Shown piece by piece: positions 1 to 12,860 of a stretch of 64,000 nt of DNA. The translations under genes were made by a program, and so were the position numbers. Source of the stretch: Suillus spraguei (lineage: Eukaryota > Basidiomycota > Agaricomycetes > Boletales > Suillaceae); assembly GCA_016800925.1 (NCBI GenBank), contig JABCPU010000012.1:62001-126000 (forward strand), read 5' to 3'. The number at the start of each line of letters is the position of its first letter. Positions within the stretch are counted from its first letter, which is position 1. The notes under the pieces are model-generated. The model saw nothing but the letters and a program-made list of their open reading frames with translations, made no database searches and was not told the origin of the DNA.

Positions 1-392
1 CGACCTGCTTTCCAACTTCTTCAACAGTGCTCAGACGTTCACTAATTGGGAACGTTGTGCCTTGCACCCGGTACCTGTATATAGTTATCCCTGCGGCAGC
101 CGAATATGTATTCTTCGAGTTGAATCTCGACATGATAAGATGTTGGTATATCCTTACCTGCTTAATGAAGGACGTAAACAACGATCCAGACTTGGACGCA
201 GCTGCTACATTCCGGCGCGCCCATTGATCTAGGTGTACGGTCTGACGCCACTCGAGTCTGATAAGAAGATTGCATAACTACTAAGAACGTGCCACGAGTT
301 GTCTTCCAGGCATTCTTCATTCATTATTTACGTCTACGACCAATTTGCGATGACCGGCCGCTATTTCGGAACAATTGGTTCACCAACTGAAG

Positions 393-575
393 TCATATGA
401 TTTCTGGATTGCATGGTACGGGGGGAATTGAGTAAGCAGAACCATCGAGTGAATTCAGTTGTGAGTTCGCGAATTTGCCTCCTCTTCGGTAGGGTATATG
501 GGCGGCGATAATGTTTCCTTGGAAAAGCAAGAACAATAAGAATAAGAATAAGTGAAGACGGAATGGGGCGATCAT
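393..575 (-). CDS. Possible small secreted peptide (60 aa), unsupported by homology
   Basis: A minus-strand frame opens with ATG at 575 and ends at 393. Its first ~25 residues look like a secretion signal: MIAPFRLHL followed by a Leu/Phe-rich core and Ala-Ala. The remainder is short, polar and has a single Cys. Fungal small secreted proteins look like this, but so do chance frames. A donor-like gtac near the 3' end would let the frame continue into a downstream exon. I do not recognise the protein and cannot assign a role. Confidence 0.2.
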   Translation of the reverse strand: MIAPFRLHLFLFLLFLLFQGNIIAAHIPYRRGGKFANSQLNSLDGSAYSIPPVPCNPEII

Positions 576-1764
576 GAAACCTGATACATTCTTGCCGCGC
601 TATCTATCAGATTTTGATGGGTGCCAAATATAGTGTCAGCAGTCCAAGATGTTGAGATTGCCAAATGACTTTGTGTAAAGGTGGAGTGGGGGTAGTTATA
701 TTTTCCCAGGTCCGCAGCATGGTACGTTCAATAGAAAGGAATCCTGGTTCGTGTTTGCCGCCAGTCGCGTCTGTTCGAGGTTTGATCGGTGATGGATGAT
801 GAATATAGGGTCAGCAACGTAAGACGGAGAAATTATTACTAGTGACTGTGTGCTTGTAGGTCAGGGGTAGTACATACTCTGGTAAGACCTTGAATGACTG
901 CAGAGTTGGTCAGCTCTCTGGTGACGAAACTGATGAGTCACTTAGCAAAGCATATAACGTAGCGGGCTACTTACCATGGGCATCTTTTCTTCTAGAGCAA
1001 CCATTTAGCATGTTGTCTAAGTCGATTTTCCAAGTCCCATGTTTGACGTTAGGAGAGGGAGAGGTTCCATAACTGATCTGATGCAAAAACGAGCTTTATT
1101 TCCGCACATAACGTCGAATTTCGCAGGAAATTCCACGCACACCTCGGGGTGATACCTGTTTCAAGTGTTCCTCGCATAATACGCGATGGTTCCTCCGAGG
1201 ATTAAGGACCAGCTCACATGTGACGTGTTGCGAGAGGAGAAAGTTGCTCATTGGCACTGCTATCAAAATAAACCCGCTGAAGCGCTGTGAGCAATTATCG
1301 ATCAAGTCGTGGTAAAGCGGGCGCCAATTATACTTAAGCACAGATTATCATGATTGGGAATGACAGGTGCTTTCTTGAAAAGTTACCGTAGTTCACCCGA
1401 TGACTTGGGAAAGAGATACTGTCGGCCCCGCAGCGATAACACAAACAACAACTTCCCATTGTGATAAGGCATGCATAGGTGAAACAGGCGGGAGTATGTG
1501 AGGTAGTACGTGGAATGATACGCATCGTGGTAAAGGCGGGTGGTAGAGTGAAAATATTGCGTGGAAGGAATCTATTGTATGCAAGTGTACGGTCTGTGTC
1601 GGAATGAGTTATATATCGAGATAAAAAGAAACTTCAAATAAAAAGAAGTCAACAGTCATACAACCTGGTTGGAAAGGGTATTGTGCCAAACGGTTGAAAC
1701 GTTTATCTATGGCTCCAGGGTACTCCCCTCAATCTAGTACAAGAGTAACATGTATCCCACGAGC

Positions 1765-2206
1765 TCAATCCTGCCTGCTCAGCTCTCCTTGGGTCAAATC
1801 AAGTACAAAGACTGTCTTGGAGTCCTTTGGTGGCTCTATGAACTTGACAGGTTTTTTTGATGAGCGCGACGAGGCGCTTTGTGATATTGGAACGAAAGGT
1901 CGCAAAGGACGAGAGTGTGGGAATGATGGTCGCATGGGCAATGCTCTCGACGAGCCAGACGAGGTGTTCAATGAGGATGCAGCAAGGGGTGAAGAAACGT
2001 ATGGCATCGAAGATGATGCTCTCAGGGCAGGGTGTACCGCAGACATGGTCATTGCAGCTGTGAGAAACATCAATTTACAGCTATGTATAGTAGCCAAGGG
2101 GTTGAACATACGCATTATGTTGAATAGAACAGGTGAAATTTATGAGGAGGCAGTTGAACTTGTACTGGAAGCTGCAAGGGTAGGTGACGTCGAGAGGTGT
2201 TACTAG
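1765..2206. other. Overlapping antisense open frames of doubtful reality
   Basis: A 170-codon frame on the plus strand (1694-2206) and a ~116-codon frame on the minus strand (1765-2115) overlap almost entirely. The minus-strand one is Ser/Pro/Arg rich, contains SRSSKKPVKFIEPP, and looks a little more protein-like. The plus-strand frame reads as its acidic shadow. Neither resembles a known family. At most one is real. Confidence 0.2.
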
Positions 2207-5199
2207 ATAGTGAAAGACTGTGAAGACGTCGCGTCGCAGACGTGGTCGTTTGCTGGTATTTATATACTTTGTTGCAATCCTCTGGGGATGGCAGAGAATC
2301 ACAAATTCATTAATAACTAGCGAATGTTGGGGATTGCCCAAATTTGGATCGTTTATTACAAAATCCCCGTGTGACGCTGTGTGACGTTATCATCGAACTG
2401 TGCCAATGGTGCTTGACCAAGTGAATTTCAGGCTTGTCTAGCAGCGCGTGAATGTCTTGGACCGTCAGGCGATGAATGGATAACTGATAGTAAAATATAA
2501 CCCAAAGGCACTAGCTTGTGACATTTCAATTACTAAACACATGTGCACTGAGTCAATATGGCAGTAGTAGCTGATAGATCAAACACTCCTATTGGTCTAA
2601 CCGTAGTAATATTTGACCGACTTACCGCAGCCGTACTAGGACGTCGCAATTACGCGCTGAAGGTCTGCAGCCGCATCCGTGTCATCCGCGTGAAACGGCT
2701 GATGTGCAAATTCAGAGGCTTCCGCAGCTTCGCATGTTTGCCAACCCTGTGGCCTATACCCTTGTCCCATAATTGGCGATACAGCCTGCTGAGGTTGGCC
2801 GATATGCTGGATGGCCACTTGCCCAATACTTGCCATTTCAAGGTTCCTGTGCAACTGCAGCGTACAGACTCCACATCACATAATTATTTATGATGCTGTG
2901 TTTACGGAACACTTTGAAATGCTTCATACTTAGAACAGGTTACTGTGCCAGATCCTCCGATCACCATGTCCCCCCAGCTCAGCCGCTCGTATGCTAGAAC
3001 GCCCCGTACTAGTGGAGGACTTCCAACGCCGTTTGATTTCAAGCGCGGGCGTAGCTCTATCACTATCTGCCACCGTAACGATCTATGTATTGATATTAGT
3101 GTGAGATATAATTTGGGAGATATCCGAGTCCATACACCACCCTTGATAACGAGTAATACGGAATTGAAATCTGTGTTGAAAAACAGGATATGCTATGGCT
3201 TCTAAATAAGCACATTGGAAAGAAAAATTAAGGACGAGACTAAATGAGGATGCAATGAGATAGTAAGTACACAATAAATTTGGGAGGTGGGAGACCAAGA
3301 AGCACATAATACATTTCTTCGAGTCGTGTGGCTGCGGAGATCATAAGGAGGATCATACTGGCACGATGTAAGATGGCGCGATAGGAGGCACACAGTGCGT
3401 AACCTGCCTGCTTCGTGCCTCATGTAGAAGATTCGAACGGCGATAGCTGAGGCAGGATGATGACTGATGGTGCGAATGCCTCCGCCAACCCTTCTACATC
3501 TGCCATCTGCATCTGTAAGTCTTCTTCCTGCATATATGACGATTTAAGCAACAGATCGACAATTCTGGATGAGTTTCAAAGGCGGAGATGATGTTACAGT
3601 GGTGGGGCCAGGTCAATTAACGAGGTGGTCAACAAATAATGCCGTGATGTACCGTTGGGTCGTTGTAATCGTGTGTCGCGTTCTTGGATTTGTGTGGTTG
3701 TGCGGTAGCCAGGTAGATAGAAGACTCGAGGCACTTCGGACTACTGGACATCGACGAGAAGATTTCGCTCGAGTATATATTTGCCCTCTTTGTATTGCTG
3801 CGATTGTTCGTAGGCACGGTCCTTGAATGACAGAAGAAAGAATGAGGCGGATTAAGTAATGAAATGTCTATATGTTGCGACGTACATATTTCCAGCCAAG
3901 GACAGTGGCACATTTGACACAATAGATATCCCGGACAGTGTGGTTGCCTGTTGTCATTTGGCGGTCATTTGGCTCGCCTTCTATGACATTAACACTAGGA
4001 TCAGATCAGTGAGACGAGCATCGATGTTAGTATGAACTCAGAGCTCACACGCCGTCGAAGAGATAGGCGCGGCCATGCTGGCCGTTGAAAGCCTGACAAT
4101 GTCCGCATGAGCTCACTAGTAAACCTGAAGACGAAGGATGAGTGACGCACTCGTGATATCATGGAGTGGATCGTTGCAAGATGCGTCTTGCACTTGGAGC
4201 AGCCATAGATGCGCTCGCCAGCGAGATAACGACGGTACTTCATCCCCATTTCGTCTGGTGTTCTAGCTCAGGAGCGAAAAGGCGATTATTAACTAGAATG
4301 AAATTGGAGGCGAGGATCGTTTGGAGTAGAAACACTATCCTTTATACTAAGGACGTGCGAAGATGAGTAATAACAAAAGAATGCAGGAAAGAGTCGGAGT
4401 GATGAGGTGAAAGCTTAGGCTGCTATTGGTACGCCCCGTTGCACACCTAATCAAGCTGATACGTTTCCCACCTTGCTCGGCCCCTCTTGCTCGTTTGTGT
4501 AATAACTGATCCAGTCGAATTTTCTCTTTAGCGGTCGCATGCTAGCCTTTTGCGCAACAACCGGGCTACTAGTAGTGCTCCGAAACCTCGTCTAATGCTT
4601 TGCCGATCAAACATGATATTCCTGAACCAGTGCACGGCCCATGAATTCCCATTATCGATTGGTTGGCTCGTCGAGGCATGTGCTACCTTCCACCAGTTCT
4701 CTAACTGCGCATTAACACCAAGCATGTCTAACACCACCAGATATCGCATAATATTAGCGCATGCCTCCAGGATCGTGACGTGGCATGGGCACATATATGA
4801 GGCCGGCGCAACCTTGTCTTACCAATGGTCCGAGTACTAGGCTTGAATTGCCATGTTCTGTGACAGAATTACCTCCATTTGTGGTCTACTGAAACATACT
4901 CTGAGCTTGTCCAATCTGGATAATAACGTCCGCTTTCAAAAGGAAGGGAAAATCTCAGAGTGTCAGTGCAGTGAATGAGGAACAGGGTGGCAGATGTCTC
5001 GGTGTCGGATGTCCTTTTTTGGCAACATGAGGAATTGAAGTGCTGCAAAGCCTGCACTGATTCTTTTTTACGACAGTACTTACTAGTTTCGTGGACGACT
5101 TGTAACTTAAGTATTATAACGAAATGGCACAGGGTATGCTTTTGCCATTAAATAATGCCCATGGCTTACACCTGAACTATCGCAGAAAAACCGGATTCA

Positions 5200-6824
5200 A
5201 TGGTGCGTTTGCTGTCGTGTGCCCTTCACCGAATCCGCACGACGCCTCCTCGAATAATTGCCTCGCCAGCAACCCGTGAGTCATATGATATCTTGAAAAT
5301 ATACATTTTCTGACTTGTTTGTGAATCTGTAATCCCACAGAGCCACGTCGGGCCGCTGTCGCCATCATCATCCGTGTCGTACCTCCCCCCAATACCGTCT
5401 CAGTGTCAGTCGACACCCCTTTACCTACCTTAAATCAATTCTTCGAGTTAGATTGGGTCAAGGACCCTCTCGCGTGCCCAGAATTTCTTCTTTTGAGACG
5501 CGATGGTGCGAGCCCTTCTGACACAGTTCCAGGGCGTGCATCTGCATTCCAGAACTTCACTGGCGATGGGAATTCGAAAGGCAGCAGCAAGGCTGGAGCT
5601 CACGTTGCTTTCCCCGGCGGCCGTACCGAAGAAGGAGATGAAGGGGGTCTTTACACAGGTATAGGCGTTCCATCCCTTCTTGACTTTATCTCACTCCCGA
5701 TCTCATGGCAGCCATGCGTCAAACATGGGAAGAGATTGGTTTGGACCTCGCAGAACGTGACTTTATTTGTATAGGTCAACTTGATGACAGGGAGATCACT
5801 ACATCGCTGGGCAAGCGACTTCTCATGATTCTATCTCCTTTCGTCTTCCTGCAACTCACTCCAAATCCTCTTCCTATCGACCCCACGGACGGGACCACCA
5901 TCCACTGGGTACCGCTCGAGACTCTTGCTAGCGCAGTTTTGCCAGGACATATAGGTGATAAGATGAACGCAAAGAGCAGATGGTCCAGCGTGACCGTGGA
6001 CGCTGCGTCCAGGCTTACACCTCGACGTGCTGCTATCTTGAAAATTCTAGTTAGAGTCCTCATAGGCAGCATGCAGTTCCCCGCCATATTACTCGATCTT
6101 CCAGAGTCCGACACGATACCTAGCTCGTCCACAGGTAGCCTCGCAGCACTCCCAAATAGCGGATCGTACCCCGCACTGACGCAGGACAAGCTTGAAAAGG
6201 GATTTACCGCTACGAAACCGCTTTCAGGGAAGGACCAAAATAAGTCGCGGCACCAGCTCAAGTTGTGGGGTCTTTCTCTTGGCATGACGCTCGACTTGAT
6301 GGCGACTATGATACCGCCCACGTCGCTACCTTCTCCTGCAGGTCTCAATAAACAGCCTACGCCTCAAGATCTGCACAAAGTTTCCTTACCTAGTCTGCAC
6401 CTACCCTTCCTCCCTGTGGGGGGTGAAGGAATGCGCATTGATGCTGTCGCACCCAGCCTGGCGAGTGTCTTCCCTCGTTTCTCTTATCCAGATGTCAACT
6501 TCTGGATCTGGTATGTCTACTTTCAATTCCGGCTATAGGTAATTAAATGTTGTTCCGTCAGGGTTTTTGGAAAGCGTTATCGCGAAGTTGTGCGTGGGTG
6601 GGAAGCTAGTGTACACGATGGAGGCTCCAATGTCCGACGGTACTTGACATTCCCTTTGGAATCTGGTATATTTTAATGAAACAATTTTCAGGGTCAACTG
6701 GTCGGGCACAGCACTGAACACATTCTACGCTGCGGTTCGCAAGGCTTTACTCGTAGTCTTGGTTCTTCGGGCGATTGGTGTGCTCGTCGGTCTTATGTTC
6801 GCTGGATGGTGGGTGTTTGCATGA
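5200..6824 (+). CDS. Nudix hydrolase, CoA-diphosphatase type, with C-terminal membrane helix
   Basis: Exons 5200-5275, 5341-5658, 5712-6510, 6562-6639 and 6692-6824 join in phase to 467 aa. The start ATG at 5200 gives an Arg-rich, amphipathic N-terminus that could target mitochondria (inference). The Nudix box lies near residues 118-141: FPGGRTEEGD followed by RQTWEEIGLDL, so the canonical REUxEE has Gln after Arg. The extra spacing between GG and the Arg matches CoA/NADH-type Nudix proteins such as Pcd1 and NUDT7/8, which cleave CoA or its derivatives. A long, low-complexity middle follows. The last exon ends in a ~20-residue hydrophobic helix (LLVVLVLRAIGVLVGLMFAG), suggesting tail anchoring. 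All four introns are 51-65 nt GT-AG. The enzyme class is secure. The precise substrate and the organelle are not. Confidence 0.85.
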
Positions 6825-7109
6825 GGAACCTCTGCGCGCTTGCTATCGTGGATTTTTTTGGCTTAGTATCTTCATTGAATACTATTCTTTTCATTATGAT
6901 ATTTCACTAATGCGATCCCGGATCAGCATTTCACTCATGAACTTGTTCGTTTCCACAACCTTTTTTCGGATCTCAAAAAGCATGAAAGACACTCTGGAAC
7001 ATTCACTTTTCTGTATCTCCTGTTCATTGTTCTCGATGTTACACTTGTGCAATCTAGCGATGCATGACTTCTCTCTTCCTTTACAGTAGTTTCGTTTCCC
7101 AGCCAGCCA

Positions 7110-9395
7110 CTAGCCCAAGGGCAATCCGCATACCTCGCAGTCTGTCTCTCCCTGGGGGTTTTCAAATGTGCAATGTGGACAAATTTTGACACCCGAGCCC
7201 ACTGCGCTAGGACCTTCCCTTCTAGCCGTTTCTTCGGCAGCAATTTGATCGAACACGTCTTGAGGTATGTCTTCATCGATATGTGGTGATGACAGATCAG
7301 GTGCAGATGTAGACGGCAATGATGCTGGTGAAAAATGCACATAAGAAACGGTACATTCAATTATTGACGATTACACTTACGAGCGCTCTCCCGAGTAAAT
7401 GTCATTAGTGTCTGCCAGCTTTCGGTCTTGAAAAGTGCGTTAAGTGCCGAAGGATCCTCCAACAACGATGGTGAAGTCACTGTGCTGACGAGAACTTTCA
7501 TGTCGACCTTCAGGGTGTCAGAAAATTGCTTTGGGGACTAATACAGTTCATGCCATACCTTGGACACAAGTTGCGTAGTCTCAAGGAATGCAAGTAAATG
7601 CCAATCGCTGAGCCATTTGGCGAGCTCCAGGCGTTTTAACGCATCGCTCGTGGATGTAAGGTGAGGAGCGTCAAGCCTGGCCAAGGTCCTGAGTACATCT
7701 TCTATGTGTTGGTCTTCAAGTCCTGGGCGGTTCTCGATGGCGAATTGGTTCGAGCGGAACAGCGGTGATGGACTCTGGGGGAAACCATGCGTGACCTGTG
7801 TGAAGTCAACCATACTCAGTTATATAAACACCGAATCTACGTGCTGAGCCTTACGTTAACAAGAAGGTATTCAACCGGGAAGCAAGGTTTGGCAGTTTTC
7901 TTGACTTCGAGGTTGTATTCATTCTTATACCTGAAAAATACGTCGGGTACGTAACGTGCCGCATCCTGACTGCGGTCTTCCTCTTTGATGCGAACAATTC
8001 CAGGTTCCACGCTGGCTTCAATCATGTCAGCATCTACCATTGCACACGCTTGCTCGGAGACTTGATATGCGGATATATCAACTTTTCCGTCTTCTGTAGC
8101 TGTAAGAATAGCGGTGACCATCCGTGATCCGAATGCTCCATTAGGGGACGAGCGCGAAGGAGTAGGGTTGGACTTCTGTATAGTGGCAGCAAAGATGGCC
8201 TCCAGGGAGGACACAAAGAAGGAATGAGGGTGGCGTTTATATATGTTTTTAGTCCTGTCTTCTGGATCTGGGTCCAAGTCCGTGAAAATGTAACCAACGA
8301 TGGACAATGGAGCTGAAGACATCTTGGCTAACTCTCGAACGCGAGGCTCGTCCTCCCATGGAATACCAAGAGTCAACCCGTCAAGTTCACCTTCTTGAGG
8401 CGGCTCGTATAGAGCCTCAACCACAGCTTTGATGCCCATAGGTACCTTTTCATATGGCTCATAGCGTCCAATGAGCCAGCCAAACCTTTGCAATCCTGTA
8501 GATCTCCATGCTTTGAGGAAGCGTTCTATAATGTCTGGTGAAGCGAACTCCAGATGATCGACCATACGGAACGGCTGAGACTGAAGTGTTATTGCAGAAG
8601 GTTGACAGCCCGTACATACTCCGGCTGGCCAAGGCGGGTGCCCGCCACTGGGACACGGATTTTTAACCTTGTACGATAATGGAGACAGGGGAGGAATAGC
8701 AGTGGCTGCAGCAGACGACGTCTTTGGCGATATCTTGTGAAGATACGCGTGATACGATAGGTGCTTTATGCTGTGTTCAGCCTGATACGCAGCATCATAT
8801 GGCTCAAGTGGCATGCAATAGTCACACATCCCGTTGGCGCCATGTTTGCAGAAACGCGCGTCACGACCTCGTGGAATTTTTCCGTCTTTCGAGCGCCAGT
8901 AGATGTCGACCGTGTCTTCTTGTACAGTTTCCCATATATTTGACTGCAGTCGTGTCGAGCTCGGTGCATCGATGGACATTGATGTTGCAGGAGCTTGTGA
9001 GACTTTAGTAGTATACCCCACAAATATCATATCCCCATGCCTGTCCTGGTTAAGTCCGCAAGATACAAAAAATATAGGTATTTACTTACTTCAGCCCAAG
9101 AATTTGTAGATTTCGCCCTTTCAGAGTGGACACTAAGGTTTCATTGCCCCTGGGTTGATTCGAGACCGTAAGAGACGCAGGATCGGCATCCACAGTAGTC
9201 TCTAAGATCTGAAATTCGGAGGTGTAAGGTGCGTAAATTCAAGAGTGGTTGTCATCGCTGACTTTGTTCACAAGCACTGAAATATCAGCAGTTGAGGGGA
9301 GTTCGAAACGGAAGTTTCCATCCTTCGATCTAACTCGCAACAACTACATGGGTAGTGAGATCTTTCGATACATGGAGAGAGCTTAATACTGACCA
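7110..9395 (-). CDS. NPL4: NPL4, ubiquitin-binding cofactor of Cdc48/p97
   Basis: Exons from high to low coordinate are 9393-9395, 9263-9343, 9090-9208, 7855-9040, 7559-7795, 7381-7507 and 7110-7324, giving 655 aa. The first coding exon is only the ATG. The N-terminus (LLRVRSKDGNFRF) is the UBX-like domain. The zf-NPL4 region follows with CKHGANGMCDYCMPLEPYD. The MPN-like NPL4 domain contains HPPWPAGVCTGCQPSAITL and PFRMVDHLEF. A C-terminal NZF-type zinc finger (CPHC, then 10 residues, then CEVC) supplies ubiquitin binding. Npl4 with Ufd1 recruits ubiquitylated clients to the Cdc48 ATPase for unfolding in ER-associated degradation and other pathways. All phases close exactly, and every domain is present and in order. 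Confidence 0.95.
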
Positions 9396-9928
9396 TATTA
9401 CGATTCAAGTGAGGTAGGAACCGTAGGATGTCTTGCAGGAGGTACGCGTAATCCAGTACACCACTTCAGCATCTTCATGATCACCCGCCGCTGACTAAGC
9501 TCTACGTATGTCTTTCCTCAGCACTTCGCCTTACTTGGCTAGAGCGCAGCTGTGGGCGGCCAACATCGTATTGATCAACGTCAGTTTTTTTTTTCGTTGG
9601 TAGACTGGTGCAATGATTCTTATCTATGCATATATATATATGAGCGAGCGTTTGGAGCAGACATAAATTCTTGCTTCCTTACGTAATGCCATTCGCGGTT
9701 CTTCACTCCTAGTGTCGCAATCATGAGGAGGGATTGCGAATTACACCGCGACACTCGCTTCCTAGTGGATTTGAGTTCAATCAACGGATCCTTATCATGC
9801 GGTTGGTCTTTCTTGCCATGATACCTTCTCAAGACAATTCTATCACCTGCGAACAACTTAATTCACTGAAGTTCGAATACATACAAGCAGAGCTCGCCAA
9901 TTGGGAACATATCGCATTTCAAGGTGAC

Positions 9929-10806
9929 ATGGATGACTCACGCAAACAGAGAGATGCATCTTCAAACAGTGGCGATCATACATCAAACAATCCCGCCGAC
10001 AATACAGGGGTACTCTACAAGACTTCCTAACTGAGTTGGACTGACAATTTTACAAGACAGGACAGCACTTCCATGGTACTGCACCACCACATGTTCCTCC
10101 TGAGGCATACAACTACCTCATACATGCTTTACTTTCGATGCAAGGAGCTATACCACCTCAAACAGCACATAACCAATCATTACCATACCTTCAAGGACAA
10201 TTCCCAGCGGGTCCTTCTACACCCTCAGTTTTTCCCAATGTGCCCCATCAAGCAATGCACTCCAATCTACCCCTTGCGATGGCGTCCACAGGACATCTTT
10301 CACATTTCCCCCCCGCTATGATGACCCCATATTCAGGCTTCCACAACACGGTTAACGAGCCTCCAGCATTTCCGTCATCAAATACGGCTTCTCCAGACGC
10401 AAGCGATAACGCGGACGAAACTGCCGCCATTGCTGAAGATAAACGCAGACGAAATACTTCTGCTTCAGGTTTGTGGCTCTCGGACTGCAAAGACACTTGA
10501 GTCTGAATATGGATCCATTCAGCCAGATTCCGGATCAAAAAGAAGCAGAAGACACTCAACCTTGAGCGAGCTGTTACCGACTTGACCGGCAGGACTGAGG
10601 AATTAGAGCGAGAGGCATCGGAACTGCGACGAGAGAATAGCTGGTTGAAGGAAATCGTGCTATTAAAAAGTAGAAGAAGGGGCGCATTTGGTGGCTCGCA
10701 ATCTAGGGACTCTCAACAAGCAAGCACTTCGTCCGCGCAGGGGGACGGTCACGACGCTGAACCCAGCAGTGACGAGGAAGATCACGAGACACGCGAAGCG
10801 AAATAA
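9929..10806 (+). CDS. bZIP transcription factor, Cys3/Met4-like basic region
   Basis: Exons 9929-10009, 10066-10468 and 10523-10806 give 255 aa from ATG 9929. An in-frame ATG at 9797 would add 44 residues. The bZIP lies near the C-terminus: basic region KRRRNTSASARFRIKKKQK with the N-x-x-x-A-x-x-x-R pattern, then a heptad zipper (LERAVTDLTGRTEELER, ELRRENSWLKEIV). An intron at 10469-10522 interrupts the basic region, which is why no single frame shows the whole domain. The preceding half is Pro/Asn/Gln rich, as in activation domains. In ascomycetes, proteins with this type of basic region (Cys3, Met4) control sulfur assimilation. Transfer of that role is inference. A ~70-residue acidic, Ser-rich tail follows the zipper. 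Confidence 0.8.
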
Positions 10807-12860
10807 AGCAATGCGCAGTCGAGGTTGTGCCATTTACGCTTGTTGTCACTGTGAGAGGTTTGTATTTAAGATCACAGATGTCGCAGAGATGCCTTTATTT
10901 CTGGGTGTGTTCATCAGCCCCATCTCTTATAAGTTCAGCGCACTAGCACCCAAGATTTTGTAGCAGTCTAGACATTTGTAACACGTTCGCACATTTGTAG
11001 GTACCTTGTAAAGGTCATGGACAACATTCATGGACGTACTATGAAACGTTCATTCTTAGTTCATTTTATTGGTCAATGCGTACCTGCTAGCGTTCTCACG
11101 CCCATGTCTTTTGGACGCCCACCGTCAATTAACGTTGGTTTCAAGACTTCCCCTCCAGATCGCGGTTCCTTTCCTCTGGACCACGATGGTTTGCCTCACT
11201 GTCTATATCATGGCATGACTAACTAAGTATGACATGCAGGGGAGTGCAAGGAACAGATGATGCAATATATGGCGTGCTTGCGCAAGAATTCTAGTGAATC
11301 CACTCCGTGCAGAGTCATGAGTAAACAATACCTCGACTGTCGAATGACCAAGTACGCCATATTCTGTTTTTGTGCTCTCAATAGCTCACCCCTGTTGCAG
11401 AGGACTCATGGAGCGTGATGAGTGGGGGAATCTTGGACTAGCCAACCTAGGGGGAGATTCTGCCGAGCCAACGCGCACTTCATCCTGAATGTATCTACAC
11501 CCGCTCCACAAAACGAAATCTGTGAACAATATCACGGATCTGACGAACACCTGGCTGAGGCGTGTGTTACAACGAGCAGTAGCAGTGCAAGACTGCACCA
11601 TATGATGCACGTAATATGGCAGCACTCGTTTAATATGCAATCGTAAAATTATATAGCTTACGACGTGTTAATAGGGATGCTCACATGTATACCTGCTTCT
11701 GTCAATCACCTTGCGAATGAAGCTATGGCACGCATTTCTCTCTACGAGCATATTTATTGACTATGGTTCCTTGTAGTCCTTACAATGGCGAATCCCCCGA
11801 AAAGAGTTGCTGTACTCCTCAATTATTGTGCTATCATGTTTGACAGACCCGCCGTTCCAAACTATTAATGTTCAACTTGCACAAAACCGATTGCCGCGCG
11901 GACCGATATTCGTGATGACGGTAATGGGAATTACATCTGGACGAGATGAGAGGATGCGGTGAAGGACGGGAATTTCTGGACAATCTCGAAATCAATTCGA
12001 AGATACAAAAACACCCAGATACTTTGAGCGTCGGGAGGGATATAATATTCGAAGAACTCGCTTATCACCAGACGCGTTCTAATCTGAAGGCGAATAATAC
12101 TTACATCTTTCCTCAAGCCTGTTCTCGGCTTTCCCGAGTCAGGCACGGCATCCTCGGACCAGAATGGATCCTTCTTGAGTTATGATTCTCACGCCGTCGA
12201 AGCGATCGTTTGAATTGGAACGTGCGCTCACACCTGACCAACTTGAGCGCTGACGCTCATCCCCCATAACTAAATTTCTACGTACAACCAAAACACATTA
12301 CCCAATTAACTGCCGTGTCTACGGTCGAGCACCTCTGGAATCTGCAGCAGGCTCTGCCAGCGGATTGTTGATTATTCAAGACGCCATGGGAAAGCATCTA
12401 CTGCGAAGTCTGAAACCAGCCTTTCCCATTTGTCATGACGCACTATAGCACGAATCTACTTATATCATATTGGCAACTTGGAGCACGCACGTTCTTCCCT
12501 CCCAATGATCAGTTCGCGACCGGAACAGTTGACACCGCGGTCCGCGATTGTCTATTTGCACTCGATGGCACAACGCACGTTACTATGAGTTGCAGAATCA
12601 TTTGGCGTTTACTACTCTAGCAACGAAGCTGCAGTAGCAGGCCCGTAACTTGCATTGCTAGGAAGTGAACGTTCTGGCAGCGCCACCGTGGCTGGTGCTT
12701 GAACGTTCGTACCGACACTGGTCCTTTAATTAAGAATCTATCGGTAACCGGCATTTTACCGAATGCACTGGCGAGAGCTGGTGAGAAGGGGGAGATGTGC
12801 TGGCACCATATATGAATCACAGACTGACTGAAGTCGGAAAATATATCCACTCCTTTCATC
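10807..12860. other. Intergenic stretch without supported gene
   Basis: About 2 kb between the bZIP gene and the phosphodiesterase. Only short, isolated frames occur and none continues through plausible splice sites into a recognisable protein. I saw no repeats or RNA genes. It probably holds the bZIP 3' end and the upstream control region of the gene at 12861. Confidence 0.5.

Larger units (their letters stand above)
1..5199. other. Gene-poor stretch
   Basis: I could not support any gene with recognisable domains in this 5.2 kb. Short open frames occur on both strands, but none chains into a spliced model resembling a known family. The only ones worth naming are a 60-codon minus-strand frame at 393-575 with a hydrophobic start and a pair of overlapping antisense frames near 1.7-2.2 kb. 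No tandem repeats, long terminal repeats or transposase fragments were recognised. The stretch contrasts with the dense genes from 5.2 kb onward. Confidence 0.5.

Noticed and set aside
2558..2893. 111-codon plus-strand frame in the gene-poor left end
   Set aside because: Antisense frames of similar length exist at the same place and none shows a recognisable motif.
5776..6348. 190-codon minus-strand open frame under the Nudix gene
   Set aside because: It is the antisense shadow of the Nudix coding exon, with no domain of its own.
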